Shown in pieces: positions 1-6,703 of a DNA stretch of 6,739 nucleotides. The notes below the pieces were generated by a model. It saw only the letters and a list, made by a program, of their open reading frames with translations. It searched no databases and had not been told where the DNA came from. Source of the DNA: CAZGRP01 sp964527995 (lineage in GTDB: Bacteria > Zhuqueibacterota > Zhuqueibacteria > Oceanimicrobiales > CAZGRP01). The position numbers and the translations under genes are program-made. The stretch lies in contig CAZGRP010000125.1 of assembly GCA_964527995.1 (NCBI GenBank), positions 1 to 6,739 of the forward strand, written 5' to 3'. Positions within the stretch are counted from its first letter, which is position 1. The number at the start of each line of letters is the position of its first letter.

Positions 1-963
1 ATGTTTGAATACCGACGTGGGATCCGCATTACGGGCACCGGGCTTTGGCTGGACGCAGAGAGGGTCGTCGATCTCTCCTGCGTGTCGCATGCCCACATGG
101 ACCATGTGCGCAACCACAAGCACATCGTCGCCACTGCCCCCACCATCCGCTTTGCGGCTCAACGGATAGGGAAATCTCAGGCCACGGTTCTCGGTTTTGG
201 TGAACAGCGTGAGTTGGCGCCGGGCTGCCACGTCACTCTGATTCCGGCGGGCCACATTCTTGGCTCGGCCCAGGTCCTGGTGGAGAAAGATGGCCACCGC
301 CTCTTGTACACCGGCGACTTCAAAGTTCAGCCCAATCTGACTGCAGAAAGACTCGAGGTGGTCGAAGCCGACGTACTGATCATGGAGTCGACGTTTGGCG
401 ATCCGCGCTACCGGTTCCCCAAACGCGGAGACGTGGTCGACCGTCTGATCGACTTTGTAGATCGCGCCTTTCGTGATCGCTGCGTACCGGTGGTCGCAGG
501 CTATGCCCTCGGCAAAGCGCAAGAGGCAATGAAAATTCTCGCAGATGCCGGATTTCGTCTGGCCGTCCACGGCTCGGTTCTGGCTCTGGCGAAAACATAC
601 GTGGAGCATGGAATCGACTTCGGTGACATGGTGAAGTACGATCGGGATCACCTGGCGGGTCGAGTTCTGATTTGCCCGCCTTCTGCCTTGCGCAATCGAG
701 CCATACAGCGACTCCGGAATCGGCGTACGGTTTTCCTCACCGGCTGGGCGATCCATCGCGGTACGCGGTATCGCTATCAGGTGGACGAAGCACTTCCCCT
801 CAGTGACCACGCCGACTTCGACGAACTGATTGAGTTTGCCCGCCGTGTTCGACCTCGGAAAATCTACACCACCCACGGTCCAAAGAACTTCTACCTCCAC
901 CTGCGGCGTTGTGGCTTTGTGGCCGAACCCCTGGCACCCCAGCCTCAACTGATGCTTCTCTAG
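1..963 (+). CDS. MBL-fold exonuclease, beta-CASP/SNM1-like (ligase-associated DNA exonuclease type)
   Basis: Predicted metal-dependent nuclease of the metallo-beta-lactamase superfamily, 320 residues, cytoplasmic, with no signal peptide or membrane segment. The zinc-binding set is complete: HAHMDH at residues 30-35 (H30, H32, D34, H35), H85 in GHILGSAQ, D106 in YTGDF and H270 in SDHAD. Nucleic-acid-specific beta-CASP-type features are also present: E129 in ESTFG (motif A), a GKAQEA segment near residue 171, and H292 in THGP near the C-terminus. Length and motif order resemble the short COG1236-like proteins annotated as ligase-associated DNA exonucleases, which usually sit beside an ATP-dependent DNA ligase and an Lhr-type helicase; here the neighbour is a DinG-type helicase instead. 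The stop codon is one base before the next ATG, so the two are probably co-transcribed and translationally coupled. The ATG is the first base of the window, so its ribosome binding site, promoter and any longer N-terminus cannot be seen; the protein does begin where family members usually do. An RNA rather than DNA substrate cannot be excluded. Confidence 0.9.
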   Translation: MFEYRRGIRITGTGLWLDAERVVDLSCVSHAHMDHVRNHKHIVATAPTIRFAAQRIGKSQATVLGFGEQRELAPGCHVTLIPAGHILGSAQVLVEKDGHRLLYTGDFKVQPNLTAERLEVVEADVLIMESTFGDPRYRFPKRGDVVDRLIDFVDRAFRDRCVPVVAGYALGKAQEAMKILADAGFRLAVHGSVLALAKTYVEHGIDFGDMVKYDRDHLAGRVLICPPSALRNRAIQRLRNRRTVFLTGWAIHRGTRYRYQVDEALPLSDHADFDELIEFARRVRPRKIYTTHGPKNFYLHLRRCGFVAEPLAPQPQLMLL

Positions 964-964
964 C

Positions 965-3529
965 ATGTCGGACCGCATTCACAAATATTTTACCTCCCAG
1001 GCTGCCGGACGTGTGCGCCGGCTGATCCGGGAAGCCGACGGTAATGAGGTGTTCGTAGTTGGAGACCTCGATGCTGATCTGCGTGTCTGCCGAGTGCAGC
1101 TTTTCGCAAGGGGCAACGAAGTGGCGGTTCCGGCACTCATGCAGGTCGCAGAACGGGGTAGCGTCGTCATTCACAACCATCCTTCGGGTGTGCTCAAGCC
1201 ATCGAGCGCAGACCTGAATGTGGCTTCCAGGCTCGGTAACGACGGAATCGCCTTTTTCATCGTCAACAACAGCGTCGACGACGTCTACGCTGTGATCGAG
1301 CCGTTCCGACCCAAGGAACGTGCCGCCTTAGATCCAGTTGCCCTGCAGTCCTATCTTGGTGAGGACGGCCCCGTCGCCAGCTCCCTGCCGGGGTACGAGT
1401 TGCGCCCACAACAACTTATGATGCTGGAGACGGTGGCGCAAGCGTTCAATGAAAACAAGATCGCCATGATCGAGGCTGCCACAGGCACGGGGAAGACCCT
1501 GGCGTATCTGCTTCCTTCGGTGGTGAACGCCATCGAGAATGATGAGCGCTGTGTCATCTCGACCAATACCATCAACCTTCAGGAACAGGTCATCAAGAAG
1601 GACATCCCGTTTCTCCAAAAGGTGTTTGACAAGCCGTTCAAGGCTGTGCTCGTCAAGGGTCGCACGAACTACGTCTGCCGGCGCAAGCTGTCTGAGGTTG
1701 CCAGCGACATCGCGGCCTTCACCGACCCGGAGCAGATGGCGGAGCTCAAAGCCATCGTCGAGTGGGCAAAGACCTCGAGTGATGGCAGCAAGTCCGACCT
1801 CTCCTTTATCCCGAACCGCGAGGTGTGGGAGAAAATCCAGTCGGAAAGTGATACGACGCTGAGAACGAAGTGCCCATTCTACAACGAATGTTTTTTTTAT
1901 GAGGCCAGGCGCGAAGCGGCCACTGCCAACCTGCTGGTCGTCAATCACCATCTCTTGTTCGCCGACCTGGCGGTTCGCGCCGCCACCGGTGGCGAGTCGG
2001 AAGTGGCGGTGCTGCCGAAGTACCATCGCATTATCCTCGACGAGGCACACAACGTCGAAGAAGTTGCCACCAACTACTTCGGGGCGGCAGTGAGCTATCT
2101 CGGGCTGAAGCGCATTCTGGCTAAGCTGCGCCGTGCCAAGCCCGGGTCGATCAAGGGACTTTTGCCGTTCTTGAGCCACAAGATCAAGCGCATATCCAAG
2201 GGACTCTCGGCAGAAGAGCGGCAGAAGGTCTCCGACATGGCCGATGAGGCCTCAGAAACCGTGGCTGAAGTGGAGTACCACGTCGATGAATGCGCCTCCA
2301 TCGTATTCGACTGGTTGCAGGAGGCGGCCCGTAGCCCGGGAGGCCGACCTTCGTGGCAGGAGGAAGCAGGAGGCGTCAGGCTGCGCGTCACTCCGGAAGT
2401 TCGCGGGCGCGCCGACTGGAGCGAGCGCGTGGTCTCGCCGGTGACCGACCTGTTGCGCCACGGGATCGCCTTTGTCGCGAAGCTCGACCGCTTCCTCGAG
2501 AGGCTTGAGCAGATCGAAACCCGGCTGGAGTCGGAGGTCGTTTCGTTGACCGTGGATTTGAGAGCGCAGCGGAATCGCTTCGACGATGCGCTGGCGACCC
2601 TGAGTAGTGTGATCATCGACTACGATGACGAGCACGTGCGCTGGCTGGAGGGCCGGGAGGGACGCTGGGGCCTTGTGTTGCATTTCCGAATCGCGCCGCT
2701 CGAAGTGCAAGGTCTTCTAAAGGAGGCCCTCTACGACCCTTTCGCCTCGGTGGTGATGACTTCGGCTACCCTGACAGTGGAGAATCGATTCGATTACCTC
2801 AGGCGGCGGCTCGGCCTCGACCTGCTGGAAGATGAACGACGGATCGAGCAGCAGTTGCCGGCGCCTTTCGAGTATGAGCGCCAGGCCATGATCGGCATTC
2901 CAACCGACATCCCGCAGCCAAACGAGCCGAGCTTTGCAGAGGTGCTTCCGGACCTGATCCTCGAGGCTGTGCGCATCTCTCAAGGCCGTGCCTTCGTTTT
3001 GTTTACCTCTTTCTCCCTGCTGAACAGGACGTTTCGTTCGTTGCAGCGGTCACTGAGCGAGCTTGGATACACTCCTCTGCGCCAGGGCGAGGACAGCCGC
3101 CATCGGTTGATTGAGCGTTTCCGCAAGGACAAATCGTCGGTGCTTTTCGGCACCGACAGCTTCTGGGAAGGTGTGGACGTTCAGGGGGATGCGCTGGAGC
3201 TGGTCGTCATCACCAGGCTGCCATTCCGAGTGCCCAACGAGCCTGTTGTCGAGGCGAGGGTGGAGGCCATCGAGCGACGCGGTGGCAACCCTTTCCTGGA
3301 GTATTCCGTGCCGCAGGCAGCGATCAAGTTCAAACAGGGGTTCGGCCGGTTGATTCGCAGCAAGACTGACCATGGGGCAGTCTTCATCCTCGACAAGCGT
3401 GTCGTCGAGAAATTTTATGGCCGCACCTTCCTGCGGTCCCTGCCGCGCTGCCAGACGATATCAGGACCACGCAAGCAGGTGTTTGAGGAGATGGCCGAGT
3501 TTTTCGCCGGCTTTCGTCGCGCGCCGTAG
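965..3529 (+). CDS. JAB/MPN+ (RadC-like) domain fused to DinG/XPD-family superfamily 2 helicase
   Basis: Predicted ATP-dependent DNA helicase of the DinG/XPD family, 854 residues. Residues 1 to about 110 form a RadC-like JAB domain: candidate glutamate E28, then IHNHPSG with H70 and H72, and S80 and D83, matching the JAMM pattern HxH-x7-S-x2-D. The helicase starts near residue 143 (GYELRPQQ, Q-motif-like). Walker A is AATGTGKT (K177), the Walker B box is DEAH at 359-362, MTSAT (motif III-like) is at 598-602, GTDSFWEGVD at 729-738 and QGFGRLIR (motif VI) at 791-798. The iron-sulfur region holds C238, C303 and C309, but Thr298 lies where the fourth ligand is expected. E. coli DinG lacks the N-terminal domain; staphylococcal-type DinG carries an exonuclease domain there instead. 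The start lies one base after the upstream stop with no clear Shine-Dalgarno site, consistent with coupled translation. Family and domain calls are firm; the cellular role (repair, R-loop or replication-fork processing, or defence) is inference. The symbol dinG is not assigned because the architecture differs. Confidence 0.93.
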   Translation: MSDRIHKYFTSQAAGRVRRLIREADGNEVFVVGDLDADLRVCRVQLFARGNEVAVPALMQVAERGSVVIHNHPSGVLKPSSADLNVASRLGNDGIAFFIVNNSVDDVYAVIEPFRPKERAALDPVALQSYLGEDGPVASSLPGYELRPQQLMMLETVAQAFNENKIAMIEAATGTGKTLAYLLPSVVNAIENDERCVISTNTINLQEQVIKKDIPFLQKVFDKPFKAVLVKGRTNYVCRRKLSEVASDIAAFTDPEQMAELKAIVEWAKTSSDGSKSDLSFIPNREVWEKIQSESDTTLRTKCPFYNECFFYEARREAATANLLVVNHHLLFADLAVRAATGGESEVAVLPKYHRIILDEAHNVEEVATNYFGAAVSYLGLKRILAKLRRAKPGSIKGLLPFLSHKIKRISKGLSAEERQKVSDMADEASETVAEVEYHVDECASIVFDWLQEAARSPGGRPSWQEEAGGVRLRVTPEVRGRADWSERVVSPVTDLLRHGIAFVAKLDRFLERLEQIETRLESEVVSLTVDLRAQRNRFDDALATLSSVIIDYDDEHVRWLEGREGRWGLVLHFRIAPLEVQGLLKEALYDPFASVVMTSATLTVENRFDYLRRRLGLDLLEDERRIEQQLPAPFEYERQAMIGIPTDIPQPNEPSFAEVLPDLILEAVRISQGRAFVLFTSFSLLNRTFRSLQRSLSELGYTPLRQGEDSRHRLIERFRKDKSSVLFGTDSFWEGVDVQGDALELVVITRLPFRVPNEPVVEARVEAIERRGGNPFLEYSVPQAAIKFKQGFGRLIRSKTDHGAVFILDKRVVEKFYGRTFLRSLPRCQTISGPRKQVFEEMAEFFAGFRRAP

Positions 3530-3585
3530 GGCGGTGGGCGGGAGCGAGATTACCGGCCGGAAAATCCACTTCGGCAAAATTCGTC

Positions 3586-3614
3586 TTGACAAGCTCGGCA
3601 CGTTGGGTTATATT
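3586..3614 (+). promoter_or_regulatory. Sigma-70-type promoter
   Basis: TTGACA at 3586-3591 matches the -35 consensus exactly. TATATT at 3609-3614 matches the -10 consensus TATAAT at five of six positions. The spacer is 17 bases, which is optimal. It lies in an otherwise GC-rich background with a modestly A/T-rich stretch upstream (aaaat at 3576-3580). Transcription would start near 3620 and run toward the protease gene. No operator could be identified. Confidence 0.75.
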
Positions 3615-3696
3615 GGCTTCGTTGCCAGCGACTGCTTCGAGCGCGGCACCTGGTATCGGCCGGAGGGCAAGAAGGGGAAGAAGGTGAGAGAGCAGA

Positions 3697-3750
3697 AGCC
3701 CGACACAGGATCGTGTCAACCACAGGTCCTGGCTCGGGTTGTTTAGTTTT
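3697..3750 (+). terminator. Possible structured leader element or attenuator/terminator
   Basis: AGCCCGA at 3697-3703 can pair with TCGGGTT at 3734-3740 (seven pairs, one of them G-U). Inside lie a CAGG-T-CCTG mini-inverted repeat (3722-3730) and GACAC/GTGTC arms (3702-3706 and 3713-3717). The GACAC arm overlaps the outer stem, so some pairings would be mutually exclusive. The stem is followed by GTTTAGTTTT, a broken T-rich run. This could be a weak intrinsic terminator or attenuator that would yield a short RNA of about 130 bases from the promoter at 3586-3614. The T-tract is interrupted and folding was judged by eye only, so the call is tentative. Confidence 0.25.
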
Positions 3751-3878
3751 GGGGAGAAGGTGCTGCCGTGACCATGGGGTTGCCCCTCCCACGTAAGCAG
3801 GAGAATCAAGTTGTCGGAAAGGGTGCGGGTGGAGCAGCACGTTCATGGCTCTGCTCGAGCAGGACGTGGATCAAATTC

Positions 3879-3884
3879 AGGAGG
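3879..3884 (+). promoter_or_regulatory. Strong ribosome binding site deciding the subtilase start
   Basis: AGGAGG is a full Shine-Dalgarno consensus, eight bases before the ATG at 3893. It favours that start over the in-frame ATG at 3845, which has only a weak, badly spaced purine run upstream and would put 16 charged or polar residues before the signal peptide. Confidence 0.85.
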
Positions 3885-3892
3885 ATCGAGAC

Positions 3893-5248
3893 ATGCGGAA
3901 ATTGATGGTGGTGATAGGGTTGGTGCTGGCGTTTACCGCAACCGTCTCCCTGAGGCAGGAAAGTGGTCCGCAGTATGTGCCCGGCGAAGTGCTGGTGAAA
4001 TTCCGGGCTGGAATTAGCGCCGAGAACATGACCCAGGCTCTTGCCAGCGTACAGGCTCAGGCTGTAGAGTCGATCGGCGAGATCGCAGTGACACGACTGC
4101 GTCTCGGTGCAGATGTCGAGGTGGAGGATGCGGTGCAACGGCTCCAGCAACTTTCCCAGGTGGAGTATGCGGAGCCTAACTACCTGTTCCACACGATGGA
4201 GGTCATGCCGAACGACTCCCGCTTCGGAGAGCTCTGGGGCATGAACAACACCGGCCAGAGCGGGGGTACTGCGGATGCCGACATCGACGCGCCCGAAGCC
4301 TGGCAGATTCAGACGGGTAGCCGGGAGGTGCTGGTCGCCGTCATCGACACCGGAATTGACTACACGCATCCCGATCTGGCAGCGAACATCTGGACGAATC
4401 CTAATGAAGTGCCGAACAACGGAGTTGATGACGACAACAACGGCTTCGTGGATGACGTGCGCGGTTGGGATTTCGCAAATAATGACAACGACCCCATGGA
4501 CGACAATCTGCATGGAACGCACGTTGCCGGTACTATCGGAGCGGTCGGGAACAACGGAATGGGTGTCGCAGGAGTGAACTGGGAAGTGAGCCTCATGCCT
4601 CTGAAGTTTCTGAACGCCAACGGTTCGGGGAGCACGGCCGATGCGGTGAAGGCGGTGCTATACGCGGCGAACAATGGTGCCCGCATCATGAGCAACAGTT
4701 GGGGGGGTGGCGGATTCTCGCAGGCCCTTCGTGATGCCATTGAGCTGGCGAACACCAAGGGCGCATTGTTCGTGGCGGCGGCGGGGAATGAGGGCAACAA
4801 CAACGATCAGATTCCGAATTATCCTTCCAATTACGACGTGTCGAACGTTGTGGCTGTGGCGGCGACCGATCGTGACGACGGGCTTGCGGATTTTGGCGGT
4901 GGCGGCGGTGGCGGCGACGGTTGCGGCTGCACCCTGGCGGTTGCTGGAGTCGGCTCCAACTACGGTCCGACGACTGTGGACCTGGGCGCTCCGGGAGAGG
5001 ACATTCTGAGCACCGTTCCGGGCAATGCCTATCGCAGCCTCAGCGGCACATCCATGGCGACGCCTCACGTATCGGGAGTAGCCGCTCTGCTTCTGGCGCA
5101 AGCGCCCGGGCTTTCGGTTACAGAGCTCAAGGCAAAGCTGCTCGGCTCCGTCGACCCGCTGCCCAGTCTCCAGGGCAAGATGGTCACAGGTGGACGGCTC
5201 AACGCCGCCAAAGCCTTGCAGAGTTTGAGCACGACGGCCATCCCTTGA
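3893..5248 (+). CDS. Secreted subtilisin-family (S8) serine protease, fervidolysin-like
   Basis: Predicted exported endopeptidase of 451 residues. The N-terminus (MRK, then a hydrophobic run to about residue 20) looks like a Sec signal peptide; cleavage near residue 19 is plausible but lacks a classical AxA site. Residues about 27-105 (VPGEVLVKFRAG ... QVEYAEPNY) resemble the propeptide of fervidolysin-type subtilases, which acts as chaperone and inhibitor and is removed on maturation. The catalytic domain follows: D152 in VIDTGID, H207 in HGTHVAGT, oxyanion N299 in AAAGNEG and nucleophile S387 in GTSMATPH. The acidic GVDDDNNGFVDD segment (177-188) is typical of calcium-binding loops in this subgroup. 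The usual GRLNA-type end of the domain is present and no C-terminal anchor or sorting domain is seen. Odd point: after LADF (F334) comes Gly7-DGCGC and about a dozen more residues before SNYG (355-358), where relatives run almost straight from Phe to SNYG. The start at 3893 is set by an AGGAGG site and the signal peptide; the gene has its own promoter upstream. Confidence 0.93.
   Translation: MRKLMVVIGLVLAFTATVSLRQESGPQYVPGEVLVKFRAGISAENMTQALASVQAQAVESIGEIAVTRLRLGADVEVEDAVQRLQQLSQVEYAEPNYLFHTMEVMPNDSRFGELWGMNNTGQSGGTADADIDAPEAWQIQTGSREVLVAVIDTGIDYTHPDLAANIWTNPNEVPNNGVDDDNNGFVDDVRGWDFANNDNDPMDDNLHGTHVAGTIGAVGNNGMGVAGVNWEVSLMPLKFLNANGSGSTADAVKAVLYAANNGARIMSNSWGGGGFSQALRDAIELANTKGALFVAAAGNEGNNNDQIPNYPSNYDVSNVVAVAATDRDDGLADFGGGGGGGDGCGCTLAVAGVGSNYGPTTVDLGAPGEDILSTVPGNAYRSLSGTSMATPHVSGVAALLLAQAPGLSVTELKAKLLGSVDPLPSLQGKMVTGGRLNAAKALQSLSTTAIP
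4895..4930 (+). repeat. Glycine-codon microsatellite within the subtilase gene
   Basis: Seven successive glycine codons made only of GGC and GGT (4895-4915), then GAC GGT TGC GGC TGC, giving Gly7-Asp-Gly-Cys-Gly-Cys (residues 335-346). The simple-sequence nature suggests growth by replication slippage. The reading frame is intact through it. Confidence 0.75.
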
Positions 5249-5336
5249 GTGTGGCTTCGGGCTGAGGGTCCAAACATGAGGTACGGGCCCGATAGCACGT
5301 TTCAGGACAGGGCCTCGAGAAGGGCCAGGTACAACG
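5249..5336. other. Short spacer between subtilase and ATPase genes
   Basis: This 88-base spacer shows no convincing promoter and no stem followed by a T-tract, only short GC palindromes such as CGGGCCCG (5284-5291). The ATPase gene could therefore be read through from the protease promoter, although the functional link is unclear. A modest AGG at 5327-5329 lies seven bases before the ATPase start. Confidence 0.4.
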
Positions 5337-6572
5337 ATGAGCAATCATCTCGCAAGTGCGAGTGAGCCTCTTTTTGCGGACGAATCTGGCGCTGTGCTGG
5401 AGTCGGCGAACGCACGTAAACCGAAAGGCAGTGCGAGCGTGCGTTCGCCCGGTCCGATTGTGCAGGATGCGGCACCGAGCAGGATTATCGCGATCGCTGG
5501 GGGGAAGGGGGGTGTGGGCAAAACGGTCCTCACGGCTGCCATCGGGGCCGGTCTTGCCGCTTTGGGCAAGAGGGTGGTGGTCGTGGACGCGGATTTCGGG
5601 GGCTCCAACCTGCACACCTGTCTGGGAGTGCTCGAGCCTGAGCGGACGTTCTACGACTTCTTCTCGCTGGAGGTAGACTCGCTTGTTGAGCTCCTCCTCG
5701 ATACTCCCGTTGCCAATCTGAAACTCGTCTCGGGTTCTTGCGGCACGCTCGGGCTCGCCAATCCAAGGTATGCCCAGAAACTGCGCTTTATCCGTGAGTT
5801 GAGAAGGCTGCCGGGGGACTACGTGCTGATGGACCTCGGGGCGGGATCTTCGTATAACGTTCTCGACTACTTTCTCGCCTGCGGCGAAGGGATCGTTGTT
5901 ACCACGCCTGACCCCCTGTCCCTTCAGGAGTGTTTCAATTTCATCAAAGTGAGCTTGTTCCGTAAGTTGATGCACGAGTTCGCTCATGAGCCCGCGGTGC
6001 TGGATATCATCGCCCATCCTGCCCACAACGCGCCCAGCCGCATGGCAATACCGATGGACATGCTCGTGAAAAAAGTCTGTGATCTGGAGCCCGACGCCGG
6101 GGAGCGGTTGGCAACCAGCCTGCGGAAGTTTCGGCCCAAGCTTGTAGTGAATCGGGCAACGGATGCCGCGGACGTGCGGGAGGGCCTGGCAATCTGCATA
6201 GCGGCGCGCGAGCTGCTCGGAATACAGGTTGACTACTGGGGGCCGATCTCCGATGATCCTGCCGTTCGCACGGCGGTAAGGAGTTTTCGCCCCTTTCTTC
6301 TGGAGCAGGCCCGCTCCCCAGCCGCTCAAGATCTGGCCAGGCTCATAGCGATTAAGCTTCTCGACAAAGGGGCGCTCAAGGGCATATGGACGAGGAGACG
6401 TTTGCGTAAGGCTGCCGAGGCCGAGTCACGTGAATACGAGAGTCCAGATTTGTCCGAGGACGAGGTCATCTGCTCGTATAGCTGTTTTTACTGGGGGGAT
6501 TGCCAGTATCAAGACGGCGGTCACCCGTGTCGAGTGCGAGAATTGCGACCTCTCTTTTTGGCGGATCAGTGA
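5337..6572 (+). CDS. MinD/FleN/ParA-type P-loop ATPase with C-terminal four-cysteine cluster
   Basis: Predicted deviant-Walker ATPase of the SIMIBI class, 411 residues, cytoplasmic. After a low-complexity N-terminal stretch of about 48 residues comes GGKGGVGKT (55-63) with both signature lysine K57 and K62. Further motifs are DADFGGSNLHTCLG from D84 (switch I region), MDLGAG with D166 (Walker B-like) and TTPDPLSLQE, where MinD/FleN relatives have similar segments. Such proteins dimerise on ATP and position cell machinery (division septum, flagella, chromosomes) or regulate partners. The last 35 residues hold C379, C383, C389 and C398 (C-x3-C-x5-C-x8-C) within ICSYSCFYWGDC and the following residues; this could bind zinc or an iron-sulfur cluster. 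The spacing is unlike the CxxC of Mrp/Nbp35 scaffold proteins. No MinD-type amphipathic membrane-targeting helix is apparent at the end. No flagellar, Min or ParB partner lies in the window, so the specific role is unknown. The ATG is preceded by AGG at 5327-5329, and the next Met is far inside the ATPase domain. Confidence 0.88.
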   Translation: MSNHLASASEPLFADESGAVLESANARKPKGSASVRSPGPIVQDAAPSRIIAIAGGKGGVGKTVLTAAIGAGLAALGKRVVVVDADFGGSNLHTCLGVLEPERTFYDFFSLEVDSLVELLLDTPVANLKLVSGSCGTLGLANPRYAQKLRFIRELRRLPGDYVLMDLGAGSSYNVLDYFLACGEGIVVTTPDPLSLQECFNFIKVSLFRKLMHEFAHEPAVLDIIAHPAHNAPSRMAIPMDMLVKKVCDLEPDAGERLATSLRKFRPKLVVNRATDAADVREGLAICIAARELLGIQVDYWGPISDDPAVRTAVRSFRPFLLEQARSPAAQDLARLIAIKLLDKGALKGIWTRRRLRKAAEAESREYESPDLSEDEVICSYSCFYWGDCQYQDGGHPCRVRELRPLFLADQ

Positions 6573-6580
6573 GGGTTGTG

Positions 6581-6630
6581 GTCGGATGCCGCCCGGCAGT
6601 GAACGAAGCGAGCCTGCGGATGTCTCCGAC
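6581..6630 (+). terminator. Imperfect hairpin after the ATPase gene
   Basis: GTCGGA at 6581-6586 is the exact reverse complement of TCCGAC at 6625-6630. An inner CCGC (6589-6592) can pair with GCGG (6616-6619). The bulges are unequal and the stem is not followed by a T-run (TTGTGGTAATT), so this is not a canonical intrinsic terminator. It may mark the 3' end of the transcript or be incidental. Confidence 0.25.
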
Positions 6631-6674
6631 TTGTGGTAATTGGGACAGAAAATTATCCGGATGAAACAAAGTTC

Positions 6675-6703
6675 TTGACATTGTGAGTTCGCTTATTTAT
6701 TTT
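6675..6703 (+). promoter_or_regulatory. Sigma-70-type promoter pointing out of the window
   Basis: TTGACA at 6675-6680 is a perfect -35 box. With a 17-base spacer, TATTTT at 6698-6703 is a reasonable -10 (four of six matches to TATAAT). The flanks are AT-rich against the GC-rich background, including AAAATTAT upstream at 6649-6656. It would drive a gene beginning beyond position 6739, so its target cannot be named. Confidence 0.55.

Larger units (their letters stand above)
3530..3892 (+). other. Gene-free region and long 5' leader of the subtilase gene
   Basis: A 363-base stretch without a convincing gene. The first 55 bases after the helicase stop show a CCGGCCGG palindrome but no hairpin with a T-tract, so no terminator for the upstream pair is evident. 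A promoter at 3586-3614 would start a transcript near 3620, leaving a leader of about 270 bases before the protease start. The leader contains a purine-rich run around 3661-3695, a possible stem-loop region at 3697-3740 and a small GGGG-TTG-CCCC hairpin at 3776-3786. A ribosome-binding-like AGGAG at 3799-3803 lies seven bases before a TTG at 3811. Leaders this long can hold regulatory RNA structures, but no known riboswitch class is recognised. Confidence 0.6.

Noticed and set aside
1328..2179. 283-codon open frame on the - strand opposite the helicase
   Set aside because: Lies fully within a well-supported helicase gene; no family motifs; typical GC-driven shadow frame.
3372..3746. Open frame of 124 codons spanning the helicase end and the gene-free region
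   Set aside because: Most of it is the helicase sequence in another frame, it covers the promoter at 3586-3614, and its composition is not protein-like.
3845..3892. Longer subtilase start at ATG 3845
   Set aside because: It would add a charged, Gln/Asp-rich stretch before an ordinary signal peptide and has no proper ribosome binding site, whereas ATG 3893 follows AGGAGG at ideal spacing.
3806..4522. 238-codon open frame on the - strand across the leader and protease start
   Set aside because: Overlaps the secreted protease, has no recognisable domain, and no promoter or ribosome binding site was seen for it.
5199..6329. 376-codon open frame on the - strand opposite the ATPase gene
   Set aside because: It is antisense to a gene with clear motifs, is rich in Arg/His/Gly as expected of the complement of GC-rich coding DNA, and shows no recognisable domain.
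6598..6614. GTGAACGAAGCGAGC-like run suggestive of a dispersed repeat
   Set aside because: Only one copy is present in the window, so a repeat family cannot be supported here.
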